DNA of 64,000 nucleotides from Chamaea fasciata (GCA_029207755.1 JARCOQ010000009.1:35114914-35178913); one strand, 5' to 3'; shown: positions 26,713 to 39,673, counted from the first letter of the stretch. Notes: generated by a model from the letters alone, not told the origin. Numbers and translations are program-made.

Positions 26713-26828
26713 CATCCCATCCCATCCCATCCCATCCCATCCCATCCCATCCCATCCCATCCCATCCCATCCCATCCCATCCCATCCCATCCCATCCCAT
26801 CCCATCCCATCCCATCCCATCCCATCCC
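26713..26828. repeat. (CATCC)n pentanucleotide array, about 23 copies
   Basis: 116 bp of essentially perfect CATCC (GGATG on the other strand). It is open in all frames on both strands, which explains the apparent IPSHP and MGWDG proteins here. The near-perfect copies suggest a young, length-variable locus. Confidence 0.97.
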
Positions 26829-29284
26829 CAGCTTGAATCCTCCTCTGGAATTAGACACCCAGAGAGGATTAAGACAAGATGCTCGGGTGTCATGGCCAGC
26901 AGACACTAAAATGACAATGTCCTGCTTGGGAATGCGCTTGTGACAGCCCCAGGTGCTCTCCCTGTGAGCCAGACAAAAGCCAGCAGTTGGTCTGTGGAGC
27001 CTGGGACACCTGACACCAGCCTGACATAAAAGCAGAGCAGGTTGCTGAATTAGTGATGAGCAAGGAGGTTATATCCAGGCACATGGTCACCCACACAGCT
27101 CCCCTCAGCATCTGAAGGCATGCAGAAACCCCTGAACCAGACACAGGCAGGAGGCAGGAAACCCTGCAGGTACGTTCCAGTCATCCCAGTCAAAAGGAAG
27201 TAAAAAATAAATCCTGTCTTCTCAATACGCCTCAGCATGAACGAAACACACACAGCATTTGTCATTTCCCTTGAAGGAAGCTGCAAGACAGATCTGCTGC
27301 CACAGAAAGTTGTTTCCCGTCACTGAGCATCCACCTTGTTCCCTTCCAACCTCTCTTTGATCACAGCTGCACCTTTCTTGGGATGGTCAAAGCCTCTGGG
27401 TCCGGCCACCCCCCCACCTGGCCTCTCCTCTCTCTCCCAGAGCCCTAAGTGCCTCAACACCTTTCTCCCCATTACTGAACCATTCTGTCTTCCTCCTGGA
27501 CCGAATTCCTCCCATTCCTGTCCTTTGCTTCTCTCTTCTCTCCACCTGAAATGCCCCACTGACAGCTCGCCAGCTTAATGAGCTGATGCCAGGCCACTTA
27601 AAATGTTAGCAACGGCCTTGAGAGTTTTTTTCCCCTAATCTGTTGCTGCTGTACATGAAGATCTCCGGTCTCCTCCCTCGGACAATTCCCCTCTTTCCAT
27701 CCTGGCTTCCTAATTTCGTGCTGTAATTTATGGCTGACTCCTCAGGAAGCTTCTTCCTATCCCAGCTTTGAAGGACACTCCACGAGATGGATTGGACTGT
27801 GCTGCCAGGCATTTCAATGCTCCAGGACACCAGGTTGCCATGGTAAAGTTTATGCCTTGGGGTCACCTCCCCCTAATATGAAGTGCAATAAAATGTGTGA
27901 ACAATGGAATTTAGTGGAATTAGGTCAATAGGGCAGGAATTTGACTAAACACAGTGCTGTGTTCCATGTCCTAAAGATGGTTATGCATTTCGTATTTGAC
28001 CACAGTTGCTTTTTTGAAGGATGGGCAACTAAATTGGGGACGCAAAGGCCTCCCAGGCTGCACATCAGAGACTTCTCTCTATCTCAGCCTCCCCAACAAC
28101 CATCAGATACTCATCCTATGCCCACTGGGGCTTCCTTTCTATCAGCAGAGAATCCCTGCCTTTGGAAATTTGCAAATTTAGGGAAAGAGGTGTCTCCAAT
28201 ACATCTCCAACCACCACTTTCTCACTGCTCTGACCAGTGATCCCTGTTGAAGCACTCACACTGCTGAACAATCCCCATTTCCCGAGACATTTCCCTTGCC
28301 AAAATCTCTCTGATCGCCTTCACCTGCCTTCACTTTCCTGAGAACAAGGGAAAAAATATAAGGTGGGAGGATATTAGCCAATTTTGTCTTTCCTTTCTCT
28401 GGAGAGACCAGAGGTACATGCAGGGATGTGGCAGAAATTCAAGGACGGGAAAGGAAATGCTGAGCAGCAAAATGGGGGGCAGAAAGAAGGAAAACAAGGC
28501 AGAAAATGTTTTAAATATCAGAAAGACAGAGGGAAAGGGGAGAATGATAACAAGAAAAAAAAAAAAGAAAAAAAAAGAGAACTTCGGGACAGCAGTATGA
28601 ATCCACTTCTGGCAGACTTGTTGCTCCCACCTGGCAAGGAGCAGGCTTGCTCAGGACCTACAAACCCAGCTTTTTGTTATGACAGAGGCCCAGAAGAAGA
28701 AGTTTCCCATCCATCTGTCTGTGTGCAGGAACAGGGACAGCAGCAGCTCCTGCACACACTGCAGCCAGACAGGGGCCTGGGAAGGCAGGCACTGATGGGA
28801 TGCTGGGTTGGGAGCACTGGGATGGATCACAGGAGCCCATTCAGAGTGTTTTTCCAAGTTCATTGAGGAACGGATGGTGGCATAGGCATAATTTTAGAGA
28901 AACACCGCTATAACAAGGGGTTTTATAGATGAGAGCCATAATGTTTAATTGCCCTCAGCCAAGCTCTCAGTTTAAAAAGGCCGTTAAAAGTACTGGCTCA
29001 AACCCAGGGAAAGGGAGGGGGAGATAAACAAAAAAAAAAAAGGGGGAAAAACCCCACATCAACATCTCCCCCTTCCTCCCTATCCCTTTAGCCTTCAGCA
29101 CCGCTCAAATCCCTTGGTGGGAGAGATGCAACTACTGCCCTGCCCTGTTGGTCAGGGCAAGCCGTTTTCCCAGGACAGGATGATTTTCCCACCCCTCTCT
29201 ACAGGAAGGGCTGCTCACATTGGGAAGCTGCTGCTGAGCTTGGAGCGGGTGACTTTCATGAGATGTGAAAGGGGAGCCCATCAC

Positions 29285-29420
29285 ACACCTTGCTCCGGAT
29301 AATTTATTAATCAAAATGTGCTCCGTCAGGGCTCCTCGGCACCGAAATAGATGCTGTTGGATGTGGTTCATGGAGTCAGCAACAGACACAGTTATTAGTG
29401 TATAAATAGTCCATCAGCTG
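29285..29420. other. Candidate conserved intronic element
   Basis: Unique-looking sequence with AATTTATTAATC, a GTTATTAG motif and a TATAAATAG box. No repeat similarity or open frame was recognised. A regulatory role is only inferred. Confidence 0.15.
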
Positions 29421-30188
29421 CCGTGAGCACCTCACTGCTCTTCACCTTGAGTTTCTGCCCCCGGGCCTCAGGCAGGGAAGCACTGCCGGGGCAGGGACCT
29501 TGCCCCATGCTTGAATTCAAAGGCAACAAGTCATTTCCAAAGGAAAACTGGTTATTACAGTTTCAGCTTTCCGGGAATTCGAGGTGCTGTATAGGAACAG
29601 CGCTCCTTTCTCCTGCTCAGGACTTTGGTTTGCTGCTCTCTGCGATAACTGACCTGAGCCCAAAGCTGTGTGCCAGTGCTCCTTCTCACACGCCTGCTCT
29701 GCAAACAGGCCTTTTTAGTATCTTTCCCTAAGGATTTGTCCATTCTAGCACAACTGGCAGAACTCCTGATCTTGCAGAGACACAGAAGGAGCTCACATCA
29801 AACGCTTGCACAGCTCCCTTTTTTAGAATGGAATGTACAGTACAAGGAAATAAAAGGAGATATTTATCACCCAAGATGCAATCCCCCTCCCAAATTTCCT
29901 GGGAGCCATGGCCAAGTACCAGAGAGGTGAACAGAACCTGCAGAATTTCTGCTCTGAGTATAATTCTTCACACAAAAGGATTCTGAGTCTTGGACCACAA
30001 CTGTCATTCCCCCACATCATCTAAAACGGGCTTTTTGACATAAACCTCACATCTTTGGGCTCCACAGCCTTCTGAAATTCCTCCGTTAAAAACCATCTTA
30101 GAACCAGCTGTTTTTGCTAGCCACAACGTGGACAGAGAGGTGGTCCAGGTTCATTGTTCCCCACTGGTTGTCAACATCGAAACCCAGA

Positions 30189-30285
30189 CTGGTTTGGGTT
30201 GGAAAGGACCTTGGAGACCATCTCATTCCAAGGCCCTGCCATGGGCAGGGCCACCTTCCACTAGACCAGGTTGCTCAGCCTTGAA
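30189..30285 (-). mobile_element. CR1 LINE 3'-end fragment
   Basis: Reverse-oriented CR1 tail: 'ctggtttgggttggaaagga', then 'ccatctcattccaaggccc', then 'ccttccactagaccaggttg'. The terminal octamer repeat has been lost. Confidence 0.85.
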
Positions 30286-31089
30286 TACACATTAAATCCC
30301 AAGAAGTTAAACAGGAAGTCCCAGAAAATAAACAGAAAAGATGCTTTTGTTTCCTATTTACACATAAAAGGGAATGTATAGCTTTAATTACCGAGGGCCA
30401 TTTGCTGGGAGACCACCTGCCATGCAAACCAATTATCCCAAATCATATCTCTTCCCAATGATTCCTGGATTGCTAGGGAGCCAAAGCCAGATGCCAATGT
30501 GACGACAAAAAACAGCGTGGAGGAAGGTGGGGAGCAAGCGAGCCAAGGAAAGAGGGGCCGTGACTGCAGCCACCACCTTTGCTTTGTGCTGTCTCATCCC
30601 CTTGCATTGGCAGGGTGGGGAAGAAGCAGCTTTTGATGGATAACTCGGTGCAAGGCACTTTTCCACCCATCAGCGTGTCCTCCTACACAAATGTTCTGCT
30701 GTGATGGCTGCCCTTAAATCACGCGGGAAGGCCCTCCCAGCAGCTGGAATTTATGAGGGCTTCAACACCCCGGCAGTTCACCGAGCGAGTCAAATGTGGG
30801 AAAAAGCTGGAACTATGTAGGGAATAGTAAAATGAGCAGCTCCCCACCTCCAAGGTTCCCCCCAATGTCTGGTTTAAGCGTTTTAGGGAAGTGGTTTGCT
30901 CTGTTCTGCCTTCTTTATTAAATCAGGTCAAGCTATGGAGGGGGGTGTCGGCAGCTGAGGGCTTGGAGACCTCTTTGGCCACTTGACCTTTCCTCAAGGA
31001 TTCACTTTCATAAGGAAGGCAGTGGGGCACTCCGGCTCTGTTAAGAGCATGGGAAACACGTTCTGAGAGCTACTGCACTGATATTTTAC

Positions 31090-31110
31090 TAATATATATA
31101 TATATAATAT
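31090..31110. repeat. TA dinucleotide run
   Basis: A short run of about ten TA steps, followed by AT-rich sequence. It is ordinary microsatellite sequence. Confidence 0.7.
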
Positions 31111-33040
31111 AGAAAAGAAAATGATATATATGACATTTTATTCCTTAGCAGGAAATCCAGAAGATGAAGAGCAATTCTTTTCAGCTTCCCTCACACTTTT
31201 GTAACTCACACTTCTATTGCATTGTGCAAATAATGATTTTTAATTCACGTTTCCCTCGGGATGCACCAGCTTAAGGAAGAGAGGCTTTGCTAGAAACTGC
31301 ATCAGTCTCATAAAACAATCCACTTGGGGGGCGGGGGGTGGAAAGAACCTCACCTAAGGGTTCATGAATAGCCCTAAGGACCATCTCTGACTGAAAGCTC
31401 ACTGCCCTCTCTCCTGAAGGACTTTCCAAGCCCCAGGAAGGACATATAGATTGCCCTTGTACAATCTCCCAGTGCCCATCCATCACCGCACCTGAAACGT
31501 GTCAGGCGGGCAGAGACTGACGTGTGGGACCCTTTCCCCTGGGTTAACCCTTCAGTGCCTGCCCAAGCAGCACAGGTCACCTTCACATCCTCCTGCCAGA
31601 AGACTCCAAGTCTCCTGACTATCCTGGAGATAACTGAAGTCCAAAGTTTACTGCTAGCAAGCAACATGTGAGCCAATAAGTTTTCCTAAGAAGAGCTTGC
31701 GGGCCAAAGTATCCTCCTGCCTATTAATTAAATTGCTGTTTAACTCACGCTAAAAATCTTTCCCTTAAAGAGCCGGAGGATTCCCCGTGCCCCAGGCGAT
31801 GTGCAGAGGCAGCAAATGTGAAAACACACTGCCGTCTGCAGGGCTGATCCCGCCCAAAACGCCACGGCCCTCCCGAATTCCGCTGCAAAAATCAATCTCT
31901 GTTAGCCCGGAGAGTTCCCCTAAATGAAAAGCCTTATCTGGAACAGGTCGTGTTATACAACAAGTCGCTCGCTTTGCCTGGGAAATGAAAGATGATGAGG
32001 CAGAGTCCCCGGCACAGAGGCTATCTCCATAAATCTGCCAAAAAGGAGCTGTGGATTACTTTGCTGGATTAATTATCTGTCCTTCAAACAGAGTCCTGAC
32101 CTCAGCGGCTGAGCATCTCCAACCTGTCACTGCAGCTGGGGAGGGAGGGCTTTCACAGGGCTCTAGCCACAGGAAAAGCAGCTGGAACACCCTTTGGAGC
32201 AATGGGAGCCCTGGCACTGACCAGCCTGTTGGCACAAAGGGCTTGAATTGTGAGGTCTCAATTTGGATTTCTTTTCCAATTGGGCAGTGAGCTGGCTCCT
32301 TGTGAAAATGTGAAGCGAAAAAGTACATTTTCCTGGAGTTAAAACACTCTGCTGGGAAGGAAGGGGCTGAAACAACCGCATGGCTTTTCCCTATTAGATA
32401 TAGAAATGATTCCCAATGCAGGCAGGACAAGTAGCCAAAGCCATGGCACAGCTACACCAGTGCTCCTCTATCATCTCAGCCTTAACAGCTTTGTAAGCTG
32501 GCGGCATAAAGTTAGATCTCAAGTCTTATTTTATGTGGTTATGGTTAATCTTTTAGTTTTATTGTGTTCCTGTCATGGGAGGACCTTGTGCTGGAGATAG
32601 CTGTATAAATAAGAGCTGCTGCAGTACATCCCCAGACGTGGCTGCCCGAGGGATGGAGCCGAATGGGACAGGGGCAATTCCAAATTAATTTTTAAACCCC
32701 GCCTCCAAATCATACCAATGCTTTAGGCATTAATTCTCAAGGTATGATGAACGGTCAGGTTGCTTCTCAGCTCTCTGCTACTGGATATACCAGCCCAAAA
32801 GGCAATATCAGACCAGGCACATGCTAACCCTGTGCCCAAAAAACTCTGAGAGCCGGGAAAAGGTATCACCCACCCCTGTGGGAATGGGAGCAGCATCACT
32901 GCTACCTCCCCTCCTGGAAGGGTGCTGAAGAGCCAGGAGCCAGGTTGAACAGGTTTAATTACTACTTCTACCAGCCACTTTCACTTTTGCTTACGGTTGG
33001 TTTCTAATTTAATTTGCTTCCCCATTCCCATATGTTAGGC

Positions 33041-33060
33041 TTTTTTTTTTTTTTTTTTTT
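33041..33060. repeat. T20 homopolymer
   Basis: Twenty consecutive T. On the minus strand it is an A tract. No recognisable retroelement body adjoins it. Confidence 0.9.
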
Positions 33061-34735
33061 GGTTGAAATTGCCATAAAAATTTGCCAGCTCAGGCACAAA
33101 AATCTGCTCGCTGACCTTTACCATCATGATTGAGGATAATGAGAAATTAATTAAGCTTTACCTGCCTGCCAAAAAGAAAATCGCTTGCCTCGGGTGAGCA
33201 GGATTTTGGAAGCACATTAGATGCCAGTCTTGTGTCAGGACTCTCAGACACCAGAAAGTAACATCAGCTCTGTCCACACGCTGATCATTCCCATCCAACC
33301 CCTTCCCCATGAGACCCTGGTGATGACAGCAGAAAGATTCCTGGCCAGTTAGGAAAACACTTCATAATTCTCATGTTTGGGGAAAAAAATAATAGTGCAA
33401 AGTAGTTTAATCATTCTTTTGATCTGTTCTGCTGGATCCTCCGGTAGGAGAGCTACCCCCAGCAAAGCAGGACTGGGCAAGGGTTAAGCTCTTGGCATAC
33501 ACAGGCAGGCTGTGCGCAGTGAACTGCCTGCAGGTCTCACCTGGATCCCAGAGTGCCCTGACACCCCTTCCACCATCCTACTGCCCATCCAGGATGGCCA
33601 GGCTGGCAGCTATTTTACCATCCTCCCCGTAATTCAGCAACCTCTGCAAAATGAGATTGATGTTTAAGTCCAGTCTCCAGTGAAAAAGATCCCGTATCAG
33701 CCAGAAGACAGTCTCTGCTGCACCTTGGCCAACTGACACCCACAGTTTGACAGAATCTCTTGAATAAATTGCAGAGGGAATTAGAGGAATAAATAATCCT
33801 CGCATCTTCAAAGGCTGGATACTTGCAGTCAGGATCAGTGGACTTGAAAGTCAGGGTGAAATCACCTTGACCCTTGAGGCTGATTAAAAGAGAGTCTGAA
33901 ATGGCTGGGCTTTCAGGAAAAGAAACTGGGAAATTATTCCTGCACATGGAGGCAGCACCCATGGCATATGACACAGTGGGGAGGGGAGGCACTGCCGTCA
34001 TTTCTTGTTGGGAAGAACCCCCCCCAAACTGATGCCAGGAAGAGGGTTACAACCCCCGCCGACCAAGCTGGTCCCTCACTCCTGGGTCACCTCAAGCAGT
34101 CTGTCTGTCCTCACCAAAGCAGCATCTGAGCGCAGCCCTGGCAGCACCGAAGTCTGCTGGGGTATGGCAGAGATTGCTGAGCTCGAGGCATCTTAAATGA
34201 AACAGGCCCAACTCTGCAAAACTGGCCTTTCCACAAGGCAGCTGGATCCCATCTGGAAACACCTTCCCAGCCTGCCCTGCCCCTGTTGCCATCAGAAGGG
34301 CTGATGTTGCCATCTCTGGCTATGGATCCAAAGGGGCCAAGCATTGCCCAGCAATGATCCACTCATCCACATTAAGAAGGGTTCCCAGGCTCTAGAGCCA
34401 GACTGCAAAGGCAGGCTCAATCCATGTGCCTGTCAGACGGCAGAAAGCCACCACCACTTCAATTAAAAAAAGAAAAAACAACCAAAAAAACCCACCACTT
34501 CAATTAAGCTTCATTCTCTAGCTCTGCACCCTCACGGGCCCAGTCCTTGTATCATGTCTTCTGAAACTTTTGGGAAACACCATAGAAACCACCAGGAGCC
34601 GTTCAGTCCACACTCAGTCCCATTTCCTCGCGGAACAGAAAATCCCCTCCATGGTGTTGTGTGAAGCCAAGCTGTTTGTGGCTCATCATTAGGAATGAAA
34701 GGTTTCAACCTGAGATACTGTCAAATTTGCTTGGA

Positions 34736-34832
34736 GCAACCTCCAAGGGGAAGGTGTCCCTGCCCGTGGTAGGGGGGGTTAAACAATCATCTTAAGGTCC
34801 CTTCCATCCCAAATCATTCTATCTATTTTACT
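34736..34832 (+). mobile_element. CR1 LINE 3'-end fragment
   Basis: Sense-oriented CR1 tail with 'gaaggtgtccctgcccgtgg', 'cttaaggtcccttcca' and the decayed terminal repeat 'atcattctatctat'. It ends about 50 bp before the (CATC)n array. Confidence 0.8.
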
Positions 34833-34883
34833 CCATGACTTCCCAGGGATAGTATGTGCAAAGGCTTATTGCAGGGCTAGCCC

Positions 34884-35118
34884 CTCCATCCATCCATCCA
34901 TCCATCCATCCATCCATCCATCCATCCATCATCCATCCATCCATCCATCCATCCATCCATCCATCCATCATCCCTCCATCATCCATCCATCCATCCATCC
35001 ATCCATCCATCCATCCATCATCCCTCCATCATCCATCCATCCATCCATCCATCCATCCATCCATCCATCCATCATCCATCCATCCATCCATCCATCCATC
35101 CATCCATCCATCCATCCC
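34884..35118. repeat. (CATC)n array with 50-bp higher-order unit
   Basis: 235 bp of CATC repeats interrupted at regular places by ATCATC and CCCTCC variants. The block at 34961-35010 is repeated at 35011-35060, giving a 50-bp higher-order period. The array ends 35 bp before the CDH23 exon at 35154, on the donor side, so it lies within the first 40-270 bp of the intron in the transcript, where it reads (GATG)n. Confidence 0.96.
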
Positions 35119-35153
35119 TGCTGGGGTTCCCTCTGTGCCCCCCCAAAACTCAC

Positions 35154-35232
35154 CTGAGACGATGGTGTAGCCAATGCCCCGGGGACGTCCCTTGTCCTGG
35201 TCGATGGCTGTTATCATCCGCACGGTGGTACC
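35154..35232 (-). CDS. CDH23: Cadherin-23 exon: start of EC3
   Basis: Small exon of 79 bp, entered in phase 0 and left in phase 1. The acceptor is TCCCCAG before 35232, and the donor at 35153 reads GTGAGT. It encodes [19 protein letters not shown] and IGYTIVS plus the first base of a glycine codon. DQD is the DXD calcium motif of EC3. The residues match my recollection of mammalian CDH23, with a conservative Met for Val and Ile for Val. The donor faces the (CATC)n array across 35 bp, an unusually repeat-rich setting for a small constitutive exon. Confidence 0.95.
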
Positions 35233-36632
35233 CTGGGGAGGGATAGGGGACAGTGTCAGAGCACTGCTGGGCTCCCACAATCACCTGCACCTCTCACCAT
35301 GGGCCAAGTGCTGAGGGATAACCTGTCCAAGGACATGGCAGGTCATGGAAAAGTCCCACTGCCTGCCCTTGAAGCAGTTCAGGCTCACTACTCATCACTC
35401 TGGTGTGAGCTGCAGAACTCTGTTAACACACCCCAGGATGTGGCTGGGAATGCTGAGGGCATGACCAAGAGGAAACAACTCCCTTTCACCATGACCTTCA
35501 GTTTGGTCACTACACCATTTTAATCTGCCGTTGGCATCCCATTTTCAACCACTGTGTTTCTCAAAATCTTCTCCCACTGTGTTCCTCAAATGTGGCACCC
35601 CAAGCAAGAAGGGCTGCTCACAGTGACCATCAGCATCCAGCTGCGCAACTAAGTGAGCTGCAGAGATTTTAATTGAAGCCTTCAAGGAGGAGGAGGAGGA
35701 GGGCTGGACAGATGCTGAAAAGCAGGGATTGCCCACAGGCAGGAGCTTCTGCAACAGCCAGCTCACCCACCTCATCCTCCATCCTGCAGGATGCACTGCT
35801 CCTATAGCCCAGCAGAGAGATCCAAGAGTCCCCCAAAACGGACAAGAAGAACATAAGAGGGACCCAAAATTCTTGTTGAGTTCTTGAAATAAAAATATCC
35901 TGCTCCATAAGTCAACTTCCCCCGCCGCAGTGCAGTGAGCCCCTGTGAATACCAACACATGCACATGCCCGTAATTAATGTAGTGTGAAAAAATTTACAA
36001 CTCAGCTGTTCTTGTTTTCATTGGCTTATTAACAGTGGGGAAAGCAGCAAATTTTTTATTATTTTTTTTTTCCCCTCAAAGGAAATGTCAGCAGAGGCGT
36101 TTGCATATCTAACGAGGTCGGCAGCCTCGTGCTTGCCCCACGATCCATCATTTGAAGGCCAAAGGGAAAGCTGTGGCAGAAACATCACCGGTGGAAAGCA
36201 AGGACTTGCTGTCTTCCCTGGCTTCCAGATCCGTGTCCCTGTGGGCTCAATGCCGCTGCTGGCCATAAAGCAGGCTCCCAGGGCCAGGCAGGCTGCCCGT
36301 TCCCTGATCTCCCAGGGCATTTCAACGGGGTCCTTAAGTAAATCCATGTTATTAACTGAGAACATTAGCCATAAATCCCAGGTCACTGGCCTCTGAGCAG
36401 CACTCGGATGGTGAGGCTCAGCAGCCACCCGGAGAGCCCCTAAATTACTGACAATAACTGTGCTTTCCCAACAGCATAGAGAGAGAAAAAAAAAAACACC
36501 GCAGAAGTGGGGAAGGAGCAGGTGGGAAAGCAGAACATGGGATGTGGAAAGGAGGGTAGGGCAAAGTGGAGGGAAAAAAAAGATGATGCACTTCAGTGTG
36601 CTCTGCCCCAGCATAGTTTTGCTTAAATTATA

Positions 36633-36727
36633 ATGCATTATACCTTATACTATACTATAAATATATTTAATGGTGTTATATACTATATATTGTATGTGTT
36701 ATTATATATTATGTATTGTATGATACA
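36633..36727. repeat. AT-rich low-complexity patch
   Basis: About 95 bp of nearly pure A+T with TATA and TATAT steps, unlike the surrounding 45-50% GC sequence. There is no exact period. It is probably a decayed microsatellite. Confidence 0.65.
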
Positions 36728-38390
36728 TTACGCTCATATTCAGCAGAATCAAAGTCGATGCAATCTTCAATCTCCCATCCCCATGGGACAGGTAAGAGCC
36801 CCCTGCCTTCCTGGGCACAGCAGAAGCTCCCCAATGGAAGGGGCAGTGGAGGAAGGCACCGGGTCTGTGTGACAGCTCGCTCGTCACCTGTCACACAGCT
36901 CGGGAGCAGCACGGAATGGGAATTGTCTCCTGCAGAGGGAAGGCAGGGCCCTGTGATGGCTGGGGAATAGCAATGGGCCGCTTTATCTGCGGGAGAGGCC
37001 CCTCCTGGAGGAGCCAAGGGGAAGGGCTGGAGGGAGAGATAAAAGGATGAGAGAGGATGTGGCAGCAGGGGAAGTTTGGGAGGGGTGGAGGGGGAATCTC
37101 ATTTGGAGATCTCAGCAGCACGTGCCATAGAGATGCCCACAGGAGAGAAATTATCCAGACATTTGATCACAGGAATGATGGCTGTGAGGGACCATGCTGA
37201 GGTTCACCCTCTGCCCTTGGCAGGCCTGTGTTGATGGTATCATGCTGCTGGGTTTTGGCACTGGGGCTGCCCCTGTTCTCCTTGCAGCCCCCTGTGTTTC
37301 TCTTCCTGCTCCACAAGCACCTCCTGGGGATGAGCCACGTTTCACCAGCATCCAAGAAACACACGTTGGAGTGGTGCTGAGTTCCCTACCATCCATGGAT
37401 GTCGTCTCCTGAAACCATGGCAAGATCCTTCACATCCCACCTGGCCTCCATCCTTCCCGACAGGTCTTTCACAAGACTTTTCCAAGTCTGGCAGACGCCA
37501 CCTCTTGGGGATGGATGATCCCTTCCTGAGCAACCACGGTGTTTGGGAGCAATCTTGGACCTTCCAGGAAAGGGGCTGAAGGAGTGGCACAGAGCACAAT
37601 CTGTGGCAAGACCCTGCAGTGCTTAGAAACTCCCAAATATCCCTGACTTTTCGTTTAAAACAAGCCACACCTCGCCTGCCCACTGCAGACAGCAGTGGCT
37701 GCGAAGAGAGGTCTCGGCTGGTGGGTACAGAGAGAACAGAATAACTTCCCCTCTGGGGAAGGAGGAAGAAGGTTTAGAAAAGCAATAATCTAGGAAAGCC
37801 TATGCTTAAAAAAAGGCAAAGAAAATAAAGAATGGCACATTATCCAAACAAAATCTGAGGGTTTTTTGAAGAGGGGCAGGGGTAAATCAATCCTTTTTTA
37901 ATAAAACCCTGAGCTTTTAATAAAGTGTTCACACTGATGGGCTGGAAATATTGTAAGAAAGAATTAACTCTGAGCTATTGAGACTCTAGGGCAAAACCAG
38001 CACTGATTCTACATTATTTCTTCAACTCAAGGAGTTTCTGAGGAGGAGGGGGATGGTGCTGAGGAATTAAAACTGTTTTAATGATGTTTGACATGTATCT
38101 GTATCATTCTACTGCAAGGGAATACAACTGCTGGTCTTGGCCCCAGTGGGGTTCGGCCCCAATCTTGCCTTCACGTGGTTCCCTGTGGGATGGAGCACAC
38201 GTGCACAGCCCTCAGCTTCTCTCCTGGAGAGTGGATTCCTCCTTTTGCACCCACAAAGTGAAGCTGCAGCACTGCCAGCGCCATGCCCCAGCTGAGGGGC
38301 AGAAGCAGGGGCTCATCAGAACCACAGCAACTCTGCAAGCAAAGGGAAATGGCCCCTCTCCTCCAGCCCCTGCCAGTTTGCCTGGAGTAC

Positions 38391-38650
38391 ATGGAATCAC
38401 AGAACCATTTTAGATGGAAAAGCCTTCTGAGATCACCAAGTCCAACCATCCCCCCCAGCACTGCCAAGGCCACCACTAATCCACGATCCCAGGTGCCACC
38501 TCCACATGGGTTCTAAATCCCTCTAGTCCACTACTACCCTGGCAGAATGTGCCAGTGCTTGGGCAACCCTTCCTTTCCATGATATTCAACATCAACCACG
38601 CCACCCAGTCTCCAGCTGCTGTGAGGACAAACACCCAAAAACCCTCTTGA
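38391..38650 (-). mobile_element. CR1 LINE 3'-end fragment
   Basis: Reverse-oriented CR1 tail of about 260 bp. It begins 'atggaatcacagaaccat' and includes 'caccaagtccaaccatcc', 'cactgccaaggccacca' and a decayed block around 'gtgccagtgcttgg'. Confidence 0.82.
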
Positions 38651-39024
38651 GGATGAAAAACACGTCTTGGAGCTTTGCCACAGCTGCAGGCGCACTTGGG
38701 TGCCCTAGGAGAGATGTCTGAGCCATGCTGGGATGATATACAACATCAAGATAGAAGATACAACACCTCCAGGGACAGCAGAATCTCTCCCTGCCGTGTC
38801 CTCTTCCTCTGCCTGATAAGAAATTGCTTTCTTCTCAGTGTCACAATAAGCACCTGCCCAAAACGCTTCTCAATTATGCTCCCAGATCCCAGCCTGAAAG
38901 AAATAAGAACTACAACTGCACTTCTCTCCCCTCTCATGCCCCTCCACCCCTTTTTCTTCTTCTCTTACAGGATTAGGGACTTGAAAGGCGAAGTGCGGCC
39001 CAGCGTTGCAGCAGGAGGAGGGGT

Positions 39025-39038
39025 GGGGGGGGGGGGGG
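39025..39038. repeat. G14 tract
   Basis: Fourteen G after a short G-rich lead-in, with an A tract about 30 bp further on. It could be a length-uncertain position in the assembly. Confidence 0.8.
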
Positions 39039-39673
39039 TGAGCGCTTCAGAAAGCTGCCATGGCAAAAAAAAAAAAATCCCATTTCTCACTTCTTAATTC
39101 CAGTCAATTCCAGTCAAAGGGCTGATAGAGATCTGTTTGTGGTAATTTGCTGCAGTTTATCCACTCTTTTCACCTTCTATCGGCTCTCTGCTGACGGGCT
39201 GGCTGACATGCTGTTACTCGAGTGAGGAAATTAAAATTTGATGCAATAATCCCAATAAGAAGGATTTTATTAGGTAATGTATACACTTTAGATGAGGTAT
39301 TCTCGCCTGATACACTGATAGGGTGGCACAGACATGCTGTGCACCACAGATAAAAGGAGGGAAGAGAGGTGGGGAGCGGATGCACGGAGCAGCGGCTTCT
39401 GTGGATTTAGGGCTGGGATGAGATGCCATGAGCACATTTTAACCTGCCGAGTCACACGACAGGGTAAACATCACCCAAAAATGCACCACAGCCTCTTGGT
39501 TCGACCTGCAAGCCTGGTTTTGGATGGGAGCTGGCCAAGCCCAGACTCCCCACCCAAATTGGTGGTGATCATTTTGATAATCGAGACATCCACTCTACGC
39601 ATGGCTCCACTCAGGGGGTAGGGCAGAGCTGATGAGGAGATTTACACTGGGAGGAAAAAAATGCACATAATTA

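Larger units (their letters stand above)
25889..35153 (-). other. CDH23: CDH23 intron, 9.3 kb
   Basis: Largest complete intron in the window, with donor GTGAGT at 35153 and acceptor TTCTCAG. It contains the (CATCC)n array (26713-26828), a CR1 fragment (30189-30285), a TA run (31090-31110), a T20 tract (33041-33060), a second CR1 fragment (34736-34832) and the (CATC)n array (34884-35118), which lies beside the donor. Purine-rich A tracts occur near 28550-28580. The long open frames here come from the arrays and are not genes. Confidence 0.88.

Noticed and set aside
26543..26943. Several open frames encoding IPSHP or MGWDG repeats
   Set aside because: They are the pentanucleotide array read in different frames on both strands; the flanking residues have no conserved features.
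34884..35118. CRISPR-like regular spacing in the (CATC)n array
   Set aside because: There are no unique spacers. The regularity is a microsatellite with a duplicated 50-bp block in a vertebrate intron.
34828..35280. Open frames with HPSI and MDGW repeats
   Set aside because: They are translations of the (CATC)n array. One of them happens to run into the real CDH23 exon at 35154-35232 but is not its true upstream sequence, since a GT donor ends the exon first.
36018..36638. 206-codon minus-strand open frame beginning MHYNLSK
   Set aside because: It lies wholly in intron, has no cadherin or other motif that I recognise, and its base composition matches the surrounding intron.
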